Positions 25,934-35,393 are shown, numbered from the stretch's first letter. The stretch is DNA of 46,163 nucleotides from Phenylobacterium sp. (GCF_030697925.1 NZ_JAUYOJ010000024.1:1-46163), one strand, 5' to 3'. The notes: a model not told the origin generated them from the sequence alone. Program-made: numbers and translations.

Positions 25934-26757
25934 CCCAAATGGTTGATGAGCCGGGCGCCTGCCAGGACGACCGCGGCGAACATCAGGCCGTCGACCCGGT
26001 CCAGCAGGCCGCCGTGACCCGGGATCAGGTCGCCGGAATCCTTCACTCCGAACCGGCGTTTCAGCATGGACTCCCAGAGGTCGCCCGCCATGGTGGCCAG
26101 GCCTGCGACGAACCCGATCAGGGCGCCGGCCTGCAGGCTGAGCACGATGTCGCTGAAGGCGGCCATGGCCACGCCGGCCAGGGCCGCGGCGATCAGGCCG
26201 CCTATGAATCCCGACCAGGTCTTATTTGGCGAGAATCGCGGCCATAGCTTGGGCCCCTTGAGCGCGCTGCCAACCGCGAAGGCGGCGATGTCGGCCGTCC
26301 AGACGACGGCGAACAACAGCAGGGTCCACTGCCGCCCCTCGGGCATGCCGCGCAGCCAGACCAGGCAGATCATCGGGATGGCGAGATAGACCACGCCATA
26401 GGCCGCGTTACCCGGCCGTTCCGAGACGCCCCTCGCCACCAGGGCGGAGGCCGCCGCGCCGATCGCCAGGGCGGCCCAGGCGTAGGTCATCTGGCCTAGA
26501 TAGGCCAGGAAGGTCCCGGCCAGGATCGCGACCGTGAGCGCCGCCGACACCCGGATCGGCGCCTTGGGGGCGGTCATCGCGCCCCATTCGATGCAGAGCA
26601 GCGCGACCGCCACGGCGATCAGGACGAGGAACAGCCAGCGCACGTCGTCGGCGAACCAGACCGCGCCCAGCGCCGCGGGCACCAACACGGTGGCGGAGGC
26701 CACGCGTATGCCCAGATTGGTCCAGTCGAACCGCCTAGCCTGTGGCAAGGACATCAT
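25921..26757 (-). CDS. cdsA: Phosphatidate cytidylyltransferase
   Basis: Integral membrane enzyme making CDP-diacylglycerol from CTP and phosphatidate, the branch point of phospholipid synthesis. About 278 residues with eight or so membrane segments. The family signature is [17 protein letters not shown] followed by the C-terminal [32 protein letters not shown], which fits the PROSITE CDS pattern (S-x-[LIVMF]-K-R-x4-K-D-x-G...H-G-G-x-[LIVM]-D-R-x-D). ATG 26757 ([10 protein letters not shown]) is chosen; 26754 is equally possible. It overlaps the uppS 3' end by about 20 bp. Confidence 0.95.
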   Translation of the reverse strand: MMSLPQARRFDWTNLGIRVASATVLVPAALGAVWFADDVRWLFLVLIAVAVALLCIEWGAMTAPKAPIRVSAALTVAILAGTFLAYLGQMTYAWAALAIGAAASALVARGVSERPGNAAYGVVYLAIPMICLVWLRGMPEGRQWTLLLFAVVWTADIAAFAVGSALKGPKLWPRFSPNKTWSGFIGGLIAAALAGVAMAAFSDIVLSLQAGALIGFVAGLATMAGDLWESMLKRRFGVKDSGDLIPGHGGLLDRVDGLMFAAVVLAGARLINHLGWAN

Positions 26758-27496
26758 CGGCCACGGCCCCGCCGTATCGCCGCTCACGTTTCTGGAACTC
26801 CGCGATGCCCTCGGCGAGGTGATGCGGCGTGAAGTCGGGCCAAAGGACGTCGGGGAACACGAACTCGGAATAGGCCGACTCCCAGAGCAGGAAGTTCGAC
26901 AGCCGCTGCTCGCCGCTGGTGCGGATCACCAGGTCGGGCGACGGCAGGCCGCCGGTGGAGAGGCGGGCCTCGAAGAAGGCGTCGGTGATGTCTTCAGGCG
27001 CGATCCGGCCCGCCGCGACCTCGGCGGCGACGGCGCGGGCCGCGTCGACGATGTCGGCGCGACCGCCATAGTTGAAGGCCACCTGGAGGAAGAATTTGTC
27101 GTTATGGGCGGTCTGGCGTTCGGCGCGCTCGACGATCTCGGCCACGTCCGGCGGCAGGCCTTCGCGGCGGCCCAGGATGCGGACCTTCACGCCCTCGCGC
27201 ACCAGCTTGTCGAGGTCGGAGTTCACATAGAGCTTGAGTAGCCGCATGACCTCGGCCACCTCGCCGGCCGGCCGGCGCCAGTTCTCCGTGGAGAAGGCGT
27301 AGAGGGTCAACCAGCGGATGCCCTGGTCCGGCGCAGCCTCGACCACGCGGCGGATGGCGTCAACGCCCTTGGGATGGCCCACCTGACGCGGCAGGCCGCG
27401 GCGCTTGGCCCAGCGGCCGTTGCCGTCCATGACGATCGCAACATGCAGGGGGGCGTCGGGCGCGCCCTTCGGCTGCTCTTTGTCGGCGATGGTCAT
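26735..27496 (-). CDS. uppS: Isoprenyl transferase (undecaprenyl diphosphate synthase)
   Basis: cis-Prenyltransferase that elongates farnesyl diphosphate to the C55 carrier lipid used for peptidoglycan and O-antigen. 253 residues. HVAIVMDGNGRWAKRRGLPRQVGH contains the catalytic Asp (about residue 24) and the diphosphate-binding GNGRWAKRRG; LTLYAFSTENWRRP, FNYGGRADIVDAAR and DLVIRTSGEQRLSNFLLWESAYSEF are the other conserved blocks. ATG 27496, following frr by 37 bp, and coupled to cdsA by overlap. Confidence 0.97.
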   Translation of the reverse strand: MTIADKEQPKGAPDAPLHVAIVMDGNGRWAKRRGLPRQVGHPKGVDAIRRVVEAAPDQGIRWLTLYAFSTENWRRPAGEVAEVMRLLKLYVNSDLDKLVREGVKVRILGRREGLPPDVAEIVERAERQTAHNDKFFLQVAFNYGGRADIVDAARAVAAEVAAGRIAPEDITDAFFEARLSTGGLPSPDLVIRTSGEQRLSNFLLWESAYSEFVFPDVLWPDFTPHHLAEGIAEFQKRERRYGGAVADDVLATG

Positions 27497-27533
27497 GGGG
27501 TTCCCGTTCGTCCTTCAACCAGACCGCGGACGA

Positions 27534-28100
27534 TCAAACCTGCATGATCTCTTGTTCTTTGGTTTTCAAGGCTTCGTCCACCCTCTTCACCGCCTCGTCG
27601 GTGAACTTCTGGACCTCGACCTCCATCTTGCGATGCTCGTCCTGATTGATGGCGCCGTCCTTCTCCGCCTTCTTCAGGTCGTCATTGGCGTCGCGGCGCA
27701 CGTTGCGGACGGCCACCTTCTGCTGCTCGGCGTACTTGCCGGCCAGCTTGGCCAGGTCTCGACGGCGCTCCTCGGTCAGCGGCGGAATGGGGATGCGTAG
27801 GTTCATGCCGTCGACCACGGGATTGAGGCCGAGACCGGCATTGCGGATCGCCTTTTCCACTGAGACGACCAGGCCCTTGTCCCAGATGCTGACGCTGATC
27901 GAGCGCGGCTCGGGGACGCTCACGGAGCCTACCTGGTTGATCGGCACGGTCGAGCCGTAGGCGTCGACCATCACCTGATCCAACAGGCCGGCCGAGGCGC
28001 GGCCGGTCCGCAGCGAGGCGAACTCGTCCTTCAGGGCGAGAATCGCCTTGTCCATGCGGTCCTTGTAGCTCGAAAGGACGGGCTTTTCGGTAGCAGCCAT
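27534..28100 (-). CDS. frr: Ribosome recycling factor
   Basis: Splits post-termination ribosomes together with EF-G. 188 residues, the usual size (about 185). The three-helix bundle and hinge are visible: [28 protein letters not shown] at the N-terminal side, [33 protein letters not shown] in the beta domain and [33 protein letters not shown] in the second helix. Start ATG 28100, 37 bp after the pyrH stop. Standard pyrH-frr-uppS-cdsA order. Confidence 0.98.
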   Translation of the reverse strand: MAATEKPVLSSYKDRMDKAILALKDEFASLRTGRASAGLLDQVMVDAYGSTVPINQVGSVSVPEPRSISVSIWDKGLVVSVEKAIRNAGLGLNPVVDGMNLRIPIPPLTEERRRDLAKLAGKYAEQQKVAVRNVRRDANDDLKKAEKDGAINQDEHRKMEVEVQKFTDEAVKRVDEALKTKEQEIMQV

Positions 28101-28137
28101 AGGGAGTTCTCCCGATCTTCTCGTTTGAGTCTCGTGG

Positions 28138-28866
28138 TCAGGCGATGGTCGTGAAGACGCCCTGCCCCTGCAAGACCTTCATGAAGTTGCCCCGCTCTCG
28201 GATGGAGAACACCACGATCGGGACGTTGTTGTCGCGCATCAGGGCGATGGCCGAGGCGTCCATGACCCGCAGATCCTTGGCCAGAACCTCCTGGTAGCTG
28301 AGCGTCTCGTAGCGCTGGGCGCTGGGATCCTTCTTGGGATCGGCCGTGTAGACCCCGTCGACGCTGGTGCCCTTGAAGAGCGCATCGCAGCCCATCTCGG
28401 CCGTCCGCAGGGCCGCGGGCGTATCGGTTGTGAAGAACGGCGCGCCGAGGCCGGCGGCGAAGATCACCACCCGGCCCTTTTCCAGGTGGCGCAAGGCGCG
28501 GCGACGGATGTAGGGCTCGCAGACCGCCTCCATGGGGATGGCCGACTGCACCCGGGTGTAGACGCCGACCTTCTCCAGGGCGCCTTGCAGGGCGAGCGCA
28601 TTCATCACCGTGGCCAGCATGCCCATATAGTCGGCGCTGGCGCGGTCCATGCCCTTCCCGGCCAGGGAGACGCCGCGGAAGATGTTGCCGCCGCCAACCA
28701 CCAGGCAGAGCTCGACACCGGCATCGACCACTTCCTTGATGTCCTCGGCCACCGCCTCAATGGTCTTGGTGTCGATCCCGAAGAGCGCATCGCCCATCAG
28801 GACCTCGCCCGACATCTTCAAGAGGATCTTCTTGTAGCGGGGCTTGGCGTCGGGCATCGGCGGCAT
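28138..28866 (-). CDS. pyrH: UMP kinase
   Basis: Hexameric amino-acid-kinase-fold UMP kinase making UDP for pyrimidine nucleotides and envelope sugar nucleotides. 242 residues. [27 protein letters not shown], and the [22 protein letters not shown] loop mark the phosphate and UMP sites; the protein ends [19 protein letters not shown] 28866 is used, ATG 28857 is an alternative; neither has a strong Shine-Dalgarno sequence. A strong terminator hairpin ends about 30 nt upstream, so expression must use a promoter in the remaining gap or read through. Confidence 0.97.
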   Translation of the reverse strand: MPPMPDAKPRYKKILLKMSGEVLMGDALFGIDTKTIEAVAEDIKEVVDAGVELCLVVGGGNIFRGVSLAGKGMDRASADYMGMLATVMNALALQGALEKVGVYTRVQSAIPMEAVCEPYIRRRALRHLEKGRVVIFAAGLGAPFFTTDTPAALRTAEMGCDALFKGTSVDGVYTADPKKDPSAQRYETLSYQEVLAKDLRVMDASAIALMRDNNVPIVVFSIRERGNFMKVLQGQGVFTTIA

Positions 28867-28896
28867 CCGGAGAATCTTAGGCGGTACTTACATAAA

Positions 28897-28935
28897 CCAA
28901 GGGCGTGGTGCGCGTCGAACGCACCACGCCCTTGG
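28897..28935 (-). terminator. Strong hairpin terminator or attenuator between tsf and pyrH
   Basis: CCAAGGGCGTGGTGCG (28897-28912) and CGCACCACGCCCTTGG (28920-28935) are perfect 16-bp arms with a 7-nt loop. On the minus strand the hairpin is followed by TTTATG. It follows the tsf stop by 21 bp and precedes pyrH by 30 bp, so it separates the rpsB-tsf and pyrH-frr units or attenuates between them. Confidence 0.8.
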
Positions 28936-28956
28936 GTCGTCTTTATCTTGCAAGCC

Positions 28957-29892
28957 TTAGGCTTGGCTGGTCATCGAAGCCACTTCGGCGGCGAAATCGT
29001 CGACCTTCTTCTCCACGCCCTCGCCGAGCGCGAAACGCACAAAGCCCTTCACGGTCACCGGCGAGCCGGTTTCCTTGGCCGTGTCGGCCAGCAGCTGCTC
29101 GATGGTCTGGTCCGGGTTCATGACGAAGGGTTGCTTCAGCAGCACCACTTCTTCCTGCCACTTGCGGATCCGGCCTTCGATCATCTTCTCGACCACGCCG
29201 ATGGGCTTGCCCGATTCCAGCGCCTGGTCGGTCAGGAACTTCTTTTCCTTCTCGACGGCGGCCGGATCGAGGTCGGCCTCGGTGAGCGCCAGCGGCGGGG
29301 TCGGCGTGCCGGCCACGTGCAGGGCGATCTTGCGGCCGACATCCTTCAGCACCTGCTGGTCGCCGGCGCCTTCAAGAGCCACGAGCACGCCCAGCTTGCC
29401 GACGCCTTCGCCCTGCGCGTTGTGCAGGTAGAGGGCGACAGCGCCTTGGGCCACGCTTAGGCGCGCCGAGCGGCGCAGGCGCATGTTCTCACCGATGGTC
29501 GCGATCATGTTGGTGATCACGTCGGCGACGACCTCGCCCTTGGCGGTCTTGGCCGCCGTGATGGCGTCCACGCCCTCGACATCCAGGGCCACCACGGCGA
29601 AGTCGCGCGCGGCGCTCTGGAAGGTGTCGTTCTTGGACACGAAGTCGGTCTCGGCGTTCAGTTCGACCAGCACGCCGGTCTTGCCGTCGTCGCTGAGCTT
29701 GCCCGCCACCAGGCCCTCGGCCGCGGCGCGGTCGGACTTCTTCGCGGCCTTGGACAGGCCCTTGGTGCGCAGCCAGTCGATCGAGGCTTCGATGTCGCCG
29801 TCGTTCTCCTGCAGCGCCTTCTTGCAGTCCATCATGCCTGCGCCGGATTTCTCGCGCAGGTCCTTGACGAGCAGAGCGGTGATTTCCGCCAT
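28957..29892 (-). CDS. tsf: Elongation factor Ts
   Basis: Guanine-nucleotide exchange factor for EF-Tu. 311 residues. The N-terminal UBA-like domain and motif [27 protein letters not shown], the core [19 protein letters not shown] and the later [15 protein letters not shown] are family hallmarks. ATG 29892 is chosen by an AAGGAG ribosome-binding site 6 nt before it; a longer form from 29907 would include that site. Pairs with rpsB in one transcript, as in most bacteria. Confidence 0.98.
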   Translation of the reverse strand: MAEITALLVKDLREKSGAGMMDCKKALQENDGDIEASIDWLRTKGLSKAAKKSDRAAAEGLVAGKLSDDGKTGVLVELNAETDFVSKNDTFQSAARDFAVVALDVEGVDAITAAKTAKGEVVADVITNMIATIGENMRLRRSARLSVAQGAVALYLHNAQGEGVGKLGVLVALEGAGDQQVLKDVGRKIALHVAGTPTPPLALTEADLDPAAVEKEKKFLTDQALESGKPIGVVEKMIEGRIRKWQEEVVLLKQPFVMNPDQTIEQLLADTAKETGSPVTVKGFVRFALGEGVEKKVDDFAAEVASMTSQA

Positions 29893-29919
29893 GGTCAGCT
29901 CCTTCAATTCAAAGAGGTC

Positions 29920-29944
29920 GGCGAGGCCCGTCTAGGACCTCGCC
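29920..29944 (-). other. Inverted repeat in the rpsB-tsf spacer
   Basis: GGCGAGG (29920-29926) and CCTCGCC (29938-29944) make a perfect 7-bp stem with an 11-nt loop, without a clear T-run on the minus side. It may set the ratio of S2 to EF-Ts by partial termination or mRNA processing; this is inference from its position 43 bp after rpsB. Confidence 0.4.
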
Positions 29945-29986
29945 GTGATCGTTTCGTGTCGACGGGCGCGCGGAGGCGCCGCCGGC

Positions 29987-30868
29987 CTATTCCTGCGTCG
30001 CGGTCGGTTCAGCCGCCGGGGCTTCCGCCGCGGTGGTCTCCGGTTCGGTCGCGACCGGCTCGGGAGCCGGTTCAGCGGCGACCGGCGCGGCGGCGACAGG
30101 CTCAGGCGCCAGTTCGCGCGCCAGGGTCGGCTCGATCGGGGCCACCGAGGCGCCCAGGTCGACGCCGGCGGCCGATTGGCCGGCGGCCAGGCCGTCGAGA
30201 ACCGAGTCGGCCATCAGGTCGCAATAGAGCTGGATGGCGCGCGCGGCGTCATCGTTGCCCGGGATCGGATAGGTGATGCCGTCCGGATTGCAGTTGGTGT
30301 CCAGGATGGCGATGACCGGAATGTTGAGCTTGCGGGCTTCCTGGATCGCGATCGCTTCCTTGTTGGTGTCGATCACGAACATCAGGTCGGGAATGCCGCC
30401 CATGTCCTTGATGCCGCCGAGGCTCAGCTCCAGCTTGTCCCGCTCGCGGGTCATCTGCAGCAGTTCCTTCTTGGAACGGCCGGCGCTGCCGTCACCTTCC
30501 AGCAGGCCTTCCAGCTCGCGCAGGCGGGCGATGGAGCCCGACACGGTGCGCCAGTTGGTGAGCGTGCCGCCCAGCCAGCGGTGGTTCACATAGTACTGGG
30601 CCGAACGCTTGGCCGCGACCGCGACCGGCTCGGAGGCCTGGCGCTTGGTGCCGACAAACAGCACGCGTCCGCCGGACGCGGCGACTTCGCGCACCTTCAC
30701 CAGGGCCTGGTGCAGCAGCGGGATCGACTGCGAAAGGTCGATGATGTGGATGTTCGACCGCGAGCCGAAGATGTAGCGGTCCATCTTCGGGTTCCAGCGG
30801 TGGGTCTGGTGGCCGAAGTGCGCGCCAGCTTCCAGGAGCTGACGCATGGAGAATTCAGGAAGCGCCAT
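29987..30868 (-). CDS. rpsB: 30S ribosomal protein S2 with an Ala/Pro/Glu-rich tail
   Basis: Ribosomal protein S2, needed for binding of S1 to the 30S subunit. 293 residues, longer than the E. coli protein (about 241). The conserved body is clear: [67 protein letters not shown] and [20 protein letters not shown] segments. From about residue 235 the protein becomes a low-complexity A/P/E/T tail ([20 protein letters not shown]). ATG 30868. The 150-nt 5' leader contains GC-rich stems that may be used for S2 autoregulation, which is known in other bacteria. Confidence 0.97.
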   Translation of the reverse strand: MALPEFSMRQLLEAGAHFGHQTHRWNPKMDRYIFGSRSNIHIIDLSQSIPLLHQALVKVREVAASGGRVLFVGTKRQASEPVAVAAKRSAQYYVNHRWLGGTLTNWRTVSGSIARLRELEGLLEGDGSAGRSKKELLQMTRERDKLELSLGGIKDMGGIPDLMFVIDTNKEAIAIQEARKLNIPVIAILDTNCNPDGITYPIPGNDDAARAIQLYCDLMADSVLDGLAAGQSAAGVDLGASVAPIEPTLARELAPEPVAAAPVAAEPAPEPVATEPETTAAEAPAAEPTATQE

Positions 30869-30910
30869 ACGCTTTCAAGTCCTTTTTCCGGTTAACCGCC
30901 GCAGGCAAAC

Positions 30911-30924
30911 CCCCCGAGTGGGGG
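30911..30924 (-). promoter_or_regulatory. Short GC stem in the rpsB leader
   Basis: CCCCC (30911-30915) GAGT GGGGG (30920-30924) forms a tight 5-bp stem; on the minus strand it is followed by GTTTG. A possible attenuator or S2-binding element about 45 nt before the rpsB ATG. No further test possible from sequence alone. Confidence 0.3.
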
Positions 30925-30991
30925 ACCGGAATGGATATGGCGGGATGTCTCCCCGCACATCGCCAAACACCTGCGTGTGGAATGAGGCGGG

Positions 30992-31020
30992 GAAATAGGG
31001 GCTAAGCGCGGGAAAAGCAA
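30992..31020 (-). promoter_or_regulatory. Candidate rpsB-tsf promoter
   Basis: On the minus strand TTGCTT (31020-31015), a 17-nt spacer and TATTTC (30997-30992) form a reasonable -35/-10 pair 125 nt upstream of rpsB, leaving a leader long enough for the stems seen there. Confidence 0.4.
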
Positions 31021-31101
31021 GTCTCTCCCGCAGGATGGCCGCCACCGGCGCTTGCAAGCTTGACCTTGGTGATGCACTTTTGAGTAGATTTGGAGTGGGA
31101 T

Positions 31102-31407
31102 ATGAAACTCATTGTAGTGTTCGGTCTGGGGTTGGCGGTTCTCGCCGCGGGCGCCTCCGGAGCCTCGGCCGGGACGTTCAAGGATCAACCCGGAACCTTC
31201 GGCGGCTATCGCGCGCCGGCCCCGCCACGCCTCGGCGCGCCGCCCGTGGCTGCGCCCAAACCCTATTCCCCACCTCGCGCCGCGCCGGCGCCCGCGCCAT
31301 TCCGGCCTTATCAGGGGACCTCCACCTATTCCAACCGCGGCGGGGTGAACGCCTATCCGAGCGCGCCCAAGCCAAAGGGCTATATCAGCCCCTACGGGAA
31401 GCCCTGA
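31102..31407 (+). CDS. Small proline-rich exported protein, unknown function
   Basis: Predicted 101-residue secreted protein. MKLIVVFGLGLAVLAAGASG is a classic signal peptide with cleavage expected after ASA (about residue 24). The mature part is low complexity, rich in Pro, Ala, Tyr and Gly (YRAPAPPRLGAPPVAAP, PKPYSPPRAAPAPAPF, PKPKGYISPYGKP) with no Cys or domain signature. ATG 31102 has a GGAG ribosome-binding site at 31092, so the TTG at 31090 is rejected. TTGACC at 31060 with TAGATT at 31085 may be its promoter. It stands alone on the plus strand between rpsB and a VOC gene. A periplasmic or surface role is likely but unproven. Confidence 0.7.
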   Translation: MKLIVVFGLGLAVLAAGASGASAGTFKDQPGTFGGYRAPAPPRLGAPPVAAPKPYSPPRAAPAPAPFRPYQGTSTYSNRGGVNAYPSAPKPKGYISPYGKP

Positions 31408-31411
31408 CCGC

Positions 31412-31780
31412 CTACTGGTGGACCGCCTCCAGGCGATGGCCGTCCGGGTCGGTGACGAAGGCCGCATAGTAGGTGGGGCTGTAGGTGCGCCTTAGACCCG
31501 GCGCGCCGCGATCGGTTCCGCCGGCGGACAGCGCGGCGGCATGGAAGGCGTCGACCGACGCCTGGTCCGGCGCATCGAAGGCGATGTGGAATCCGGGGCC
31601 GGGCGGACGGGCGTCGGCATGGGGAAACAGGTTGAGCTTCTCGCCCTCCCCCGGCCGCCCGTAACCCAGGCCCCGAGGATCGTCCCATATCCGGACCCAG
31701 CCGAGCGGACGCAGGACCGCGTCATAGAAGACCCCGGCGCGGGCCAGGTCCTTCACGCCGAAGGACACGTGGCTCAGCAC
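31412..31780 (-). CDS. VOC-family (glyoxalase-like) protein downstream of dnaE
   Basis: A 122-residue single VOC domain. It begins MLSHVSFGVKDLARAGVFYDAVLRPLGW, where the His of LSHV is a likely metal ligand, has a central FHIAFDAPDQASVDAFHAAAL motif, and ends TYYAAFVTDPDGHRLEAVHQ, with DPDGHRLE giving the second-half Glu. This is the common bleomycin-resistance/dioxygenase-like subgroup; substrate unknown. ATG 31780 is 4 bp after the dnaE stop, so it is probably the last gene of the sidA-dnaE unit. Its stop is 4 bp from the convergent secreted-protein gene. Confidence 0.85.
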   Translation of the reverse strand: MLSHVSFGVKDLARAGVFYDAVLRPLGWVRIWDDPRGLGYGRPGEGEKLNLFPHADARPPGPGFHIAFDAPDQASVDAFHAAALSAGGTDRGAPGLRRTYSPTYYAAFVTDPDGHRLEAVHQ

Positions 31781-31784
31781 GGTC

Positions 31785-34700
31785 CTAGAGGTCCTCGACG
31801 AAGACCACGCCCGGCGAGGTCTTCAGGGCCCCGCGTACGGCCCCATCGAGGGTGAAGCGGCCGGGCAGCTTCACCTCCACCTCGCGGCCGCCCTCGACCC
31901 CGGCCACCAGGATGATCTCGCCGCCCCGGGCGTTGACCGAGCCCTCCAGCCGCTTCTTCAGCGCTTCGATCTCGGCGCTGCGCGGCGCCAGGTGAACGCG
32001 TAGGCCGGCCACGGCGTTCTCGATCGCCTTCTCCACCGGCTCGGCGTCGTCCCCGAAGAAGCGCACCTCACCGTCCTTGGCCTTGGCGCGGACCTTGATG
32101 GCCACCGCCCTGCCGGGCTCCAGCAGGTCGCGGCACCTGCGAAGCGCCTCGGGCGGGAACAGCACCTCGTATTCGCCGGTGGGATCGGAGAGGGTCACGA
32201 AGGCGAACTTCTCGCCCGAGGACTGCGAGGCCCGTTCCTGCTTGCGGCGCACGACGCCCGCCATGCGGAAAGCCTCCGATCCCGCCTCGGCCTTGGGAAT
32301 GACGTCGGCCAGCAGGTCGGTTCGCCGGCGCCGAAGCGCCTCGACCATGTCGTCCAGCGGGTGGCCGGAGAGGTAGAAGCCGACCGCGGCCAGCTCCTCG
32401 TCCAGACGCTGGACCGGGTTCCACTGCTCCACCTTGGGCAGGCGCGGTCGCTGGGCCTCCACCTGGTCGCCGCCAAACAGCGAAGCCTGGGACGAGGCGC
32501 GATCGGCGGCCATGCTCTGGCCGTGGCCGGCCAACACGTCGGCGGCGGCCAGGATCTGGGCGCGGTTGGGATGCAGGCTATCGAAGGCGCCGGCCCGGGC
32601 CAGGGTTTCGAAGGCGCGCTTGTTCACCTGCTTGGGATCGACCCGCTCGACGAAGTCGAACAGGTCGCGGAACGGCCCGCCCTCTTCGCGCACGGCCACC
32701 ACGTGCTCCATGGCCTGCAGGCCGAGATTGCGGACCCCGCCGAGGGCGTACACCACCTCGCCGTTCTCCACCTCGAAGTCGGCGCCCGAGCGGTTCACGT
32801 CCGGCGCATGGATCTTGACGCCGAAGCGCTTGGCGTCCTGATAGAAGACCGCCAGCTTGTCGGTATTGGAGATATCGAGGCTCATCGAGGCGGCGAAGAA
32901 CTCCGCCGGCGTGTTGGCCTTGAGCCAGGCCGTCTGGTAGCTGATCAGGGCGTAGGCGGCCGCGTGGCTCTTGTTGAAGCCGTAGCCCGCGAACTTATCC
33001 ACCAGGTCGAAGATCGAGCCGGACTGCACTTCCGGCACGCCCTTGGCCAGGGCGCCGGAGATGAAGCGCGCGCGCTGCTGCTCCATCTCCTCCTTCTTCT
33101 TCTTGCCCATCGCGCGACGGAGCAGGTCGGCTTCACCCAGGCTGTAGCCGGCCAGGATCTGGGCGATCTGCATCACCTGTTCCTGGTAGACGATGACGCC
33201 GTAGGTCTCCTTCAACACCGGCTCGAGCGAGGGATGCAGGTAGTCGATGGGCTTGCGGCCGAACTTGCAGTCGATGAACAGCGGGATGTTGTCCATCGGT
33301 CCTGGCCGATAGAGCGCGCCGACGGCGGTGACGTCCTCGATGGAGCCGGGCCTCAGCTGCCGCAGGGTGTCGCGCATCCCCTGCCCTTCGAGCTGGAACA
33401 CCCCCACGGTTTGCGCGGCCGACATCAGCTCGTAGGTCTTCTCGTCGTCGAGCTTCAGATCGGCCATCTCGATGCGCGCGCCGCGCTTGGCCAGGTGCTT
33501 CAGCGCCCGGTCGATCACCGTCAGGGTCTTCAGGCCCAGGAAGTCGAACTTCACCAGGCCCGCGCTCTCCACCCACTTCATGTTGAACTGGGTGGCGGGC
33601 AGGTCCGAGCGCGGATCGCGATAGAGCGGCGTCAGCTCGGTCAGCGGCCGGTCGGAGATCACCACCCCGGCAGCGTGGGTGGAGGCATTGCGATAGAGGC
33701 CTTCCAGCTGCAGAGCGACGTCCAGCAGCTGGGCGACCGCCTCGTCGTCTTCCTTGGCCTGACGCAGGCGCGGCTCGATCTCTATGGCCTTGGCCAGCGT
33801 CACCGGATTGGCGGGATTGGCCGGGACCATCTTGGCCAGACGATCCACCTGACCCAGCGGCAATTGCAGGACACGTCCCACGTCGCGCAGCACGGCGCGC
33901 GCCTGCAGGGTGCCGAAGGTGATGATCTGCGCCACCCGATCGCGGCCGTAGTGCTTCTGCACATAGCTGATCACCTCCTCCCGCCGCTCCTGGCAGAAGT
34001 CGATGTCGAAGTCGGGCATGGAGACCCGTTCCGGGTTCAGGAACCGCTCGAACAGCAGGCCGTAGCGCAGCGGGTCGAGGCCGGTGATCAGCAGCGACCA
34101 GGCGACCAGCGAACCGGCGCCGGAACCCCGGCCGGGCCCGACCGGAATGTCATGGGCCACGGCCCATTTCATGAAGTCCGAAACGATCAGGAAGTACCCG
34201 GCGAAACCCATCGTCTGGATGACGCCGATCTCGCGTTCCAGCCGCTCCCAGTAGACGCTTTCTTCCTGCGACAGCTGATGGCCGATCAGCCGCTTGCGCA
34301 GGCCCTCGCGGGCCTGTTCGGCCAGCTCCTCGTCCTCAGTGCGCCCGCCGACGGTCGGGAACCGCGGCAGGATCGGGTCGCGCTTCTTGACCATGAAGGC
34401 GCAGCGCCGGGCGATGTCGAGGGTGTTGTCGCAGGCCTCCGGCAGGTCGGCGAACAGGGCCCGCATGGTCTCGGCGCTCTTGAAATAGTGCTCGGGCGTG
34501 ACCCGGCGGCGCTCTTCCTGGCTGATGAAAGCGCCGTCGGCGATGCACAGCAGGGCCTCGTGAGCCGCGTACATCTCCTGCTTGGCGAAATAGACGTCGT
34601 TGGTGGCGACCAGCGGCACGTCGTTCTCATAGGCGAAGGCCACCAGCTCCGGCTCCGCGGCCGCCTGGGCCGTCATGCCGTGACGCTGCAGCTCCACATA

Positions 34701-35222
34701 GAACCGGTCGCCGAACACCGCCGCCATCTCGGCCAGCGCCGCCTTGCCCTCGGCTGACTTGCCCTGGGCGAACAGCGGGTCGACCGGCCCGTCGACCCCG
34801 CCCGACAGCAGGATCAAGCCCTCGGCGTGACGCTGGACCATGTCCCAGCTGACCGAGACGTCCTCGGTCCCGTCGGCCTCCAGATAGCAGGCCGACGACA
34901 GTTCGCTGAGATTGAGATAGCCCCGCTCGCTCTGGGCGAGCAGCAGGATGGTGGGGACCTTCGACCAGCGATCGGTCTGGCCGCCGCCGATGCCGGTCAC
35001 CGGCAGGGCGCAACCGACGATCGGTTGGACGCCCGTCTCCTTGGTGAGCACGGAGAATTCAAGCGCGCCGAACAGGTTGGCCCGGTCGGCCAGGGCCACA
35101 GCCGGCATCTCGACCTTGGCGGCCAGTTCGCCGATCTTCTCGGCCTTGATCGCGCCTTCCAGCAGGGAATAGGCGGAGCGGACCCGCAGGTGGACGAAAC
35201 CCTCGCTCACCGCGTCGCTCAC
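31785..35222 (-). CDS. dnaE: DNA polymerase III alpha subunit (replicative polymerase)
   Basis: Catalytic subunit of the chromosomal replicase, 1145 residues, full length for DnaE1. Begins with a PHP domain ([26 protein letters not shown]), then the polymerase core with [16 protein letters not shown] and [20 protein letters not shown], whose Asp405/Asp407 are catalytic, then the finger and HhH regions ([23 protein letters not shown]) and an OB domain. The C-terminal end has an aromatic-poor tail. Start GTG 35222 with a GGAGG site 7 nt before it. Only 17 bp separate it from the end of sidA, so both are probably transcribed from the SOS-boxed promoter at 35365-35393; dnaE may also have another promoter. 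Confidence 0.97.
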   Translation of the reverse strand: MSDAVSEGFVHLRVRSAYSLLEGAIKAEKIGELAAKVEMPAVALADRANLFGALEFSVLTKETGVQPIVGCALPVTGIGGGQTDRWSKVPTILLLAQSERGYLNLSELSSACYLEADGTEDVSVSWDMVQRHAEGLILLSGGVDGPVDPLFAQGKSAEGKAALAEMAAVFGDRFYVELQRHGMTAQAAAEPELVAFAYENDVPLVATNDVYFAKQEMYAAHEALLCIADGAFISQEERRRVTPEHYFKSAETMRALFADLPEACDNTLDIARRCAFMVKKRDPILPRFPTVGGRTEDEELAEQAREGLRKRLIGHQLSQEESVYWERLEREIGVIQTMGFAGYFLIVSDFMKWAVAHDIPVGPGRGSGAGSLVAWSLLITGLDPLRYGLLFERFLNPERVSMPDFDIDFCQERREEVISYVQKHYGRDRVAQIITFGTLQARAVLRDVGRVLQLPLGQVDRLAKMVPANPANPVTLAKAIEIEPRLRQAKEDDEAVAQLLDVALQLEGLYRNASTHAAGVVISDRPLTELTPLYRDPRSDLPATQFNMKWVESAGLVKFDFLGLKTLTVIDRALKHLAKRGARIEMADLKLDDEKTYELMSAAQTVGVFQLEGQGMRDTLRQLRPGSIEDVTAVGALYRPGPMDNIPLFIDCKFGRKPIDYLHPSLEPVLKETYGVIVYQEQVMQIAQILAGYSLGEADLLRRAMGKKKKEEMEQQRARFISGALAKGVPEVQSGSIFDLVDKFAGYGFNKSHAAAYALISYQTAWLKANTPAEFFAASMSLDISNTDKLAVFYQDAKRFGVKIHAPDVNRSGADFEVENGEVVYALGGVRNLGLQAMEHVVAVREEGGPFRDLFDFVERVDPKQVNKRAFETLARAGAFDSLHPNRAQILAAADVLAGHGQSMAADRASSQASLFGGDQVEAQRPRLPKVEQWNPVQRLDEELAAVGFYLSGHPLDDMVEALRRRRTDLLADVIPKAEAGSEAFRMAGVVRRKQERASQSSGEKFAFVTLSDPTGEYEVLFPPEALRRCRDLLEPGRAVAIKVRAKAKDGEVRFFGDDAEPVEKAIENAVAGLRVHLAPRSAEIEALKKRLEGSVNARGGEIILVAGVEGGREVEVKLPGRFTLDGAVRGALKTSPGVVFVEDL

Positions 35223-35239
35223 CTAGAAACCTCCGTCTG

Positions 35240-35329
35240 CTAGGCCGCCAGTTGGGCCACGGCGCACATCATCCAGACAAACCCCGCCACCGACACAAAG
35301 GCCAGTGATTCCCGAGCCAAACGAACCAT
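35240..35329 (-). CDS. sidA: SidA-like SOS-induced cell-division inhibitor (29 aa)
   Basis: A 29-codon gene read from ATG 35329. It encodes a short basic N-terminus (MVRLARES), then one hydrophobic membrane segment ([20 protein letters not shown]) ending near the C-terminus. An AGAGGGG ribosome-binding site lies 8 nt upstream, and an exact LexA box (35351-35365) starts 21 nt upstream. In Caulobacter crescentus SidA is known as a 29-residue inner-membrane peptide induced by DNA damage, which blocks constriction by acting on FtsW and FtsN. Length, single membrane segment, SOS box and placement directly before dnaE all agree; identity is inferred from these, not from an alignment. It is too short for most gene finders. 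It ends 17 bp before dnaE. Confidence 0.85.
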   Translation of the reverse strand: MVRLARESLAFVSVAGFVWMMCAVAQLAA

Positions 35330-35350
35330 TTGCGACGCCCCTCTGTGGAT

Positions 35351-35365
35351 GTTCTGTGAATGTTC
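35351..35365 (-). promoter_or_regulatory. LexA (SOS) box of the sidA-dnaE promoter
   Basis: On the plus strand GTTC (35351-35354), TGTGAAT, GTTC (35362-35365): an exact alphaproteobacterial SOS box. It follows the candidate -10, i.e. covers the transcription start of sidA. One further GTTC half-site lies at 35379-35382. Confidence 0.9.
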
Positions 35366-35393
35366 TTATTCTTGTTTTGTTCTCATCCGTCAA
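35365..35393 (-). promoter_or_regulatory. Candidate sidA-dnaE promoter
   Basis: On the minus strand TTGACG (35393-35388), a 17-nt spacer and AATAAG (35370-35365) form a near-consensus -35 with an acceptable -10. Its start site would fall within the adjacent LexA box. Confidence 0.6.

Noticed and set aside
32361..34757. 798-codon plus-strand open frame antisense to dnaE
   Set aside because: A shadow of the high-GC third-position bias: its translation has no domain, is rich in Gly/Leu/Val/Arg and His, and the minus strand is clearly DnaE.
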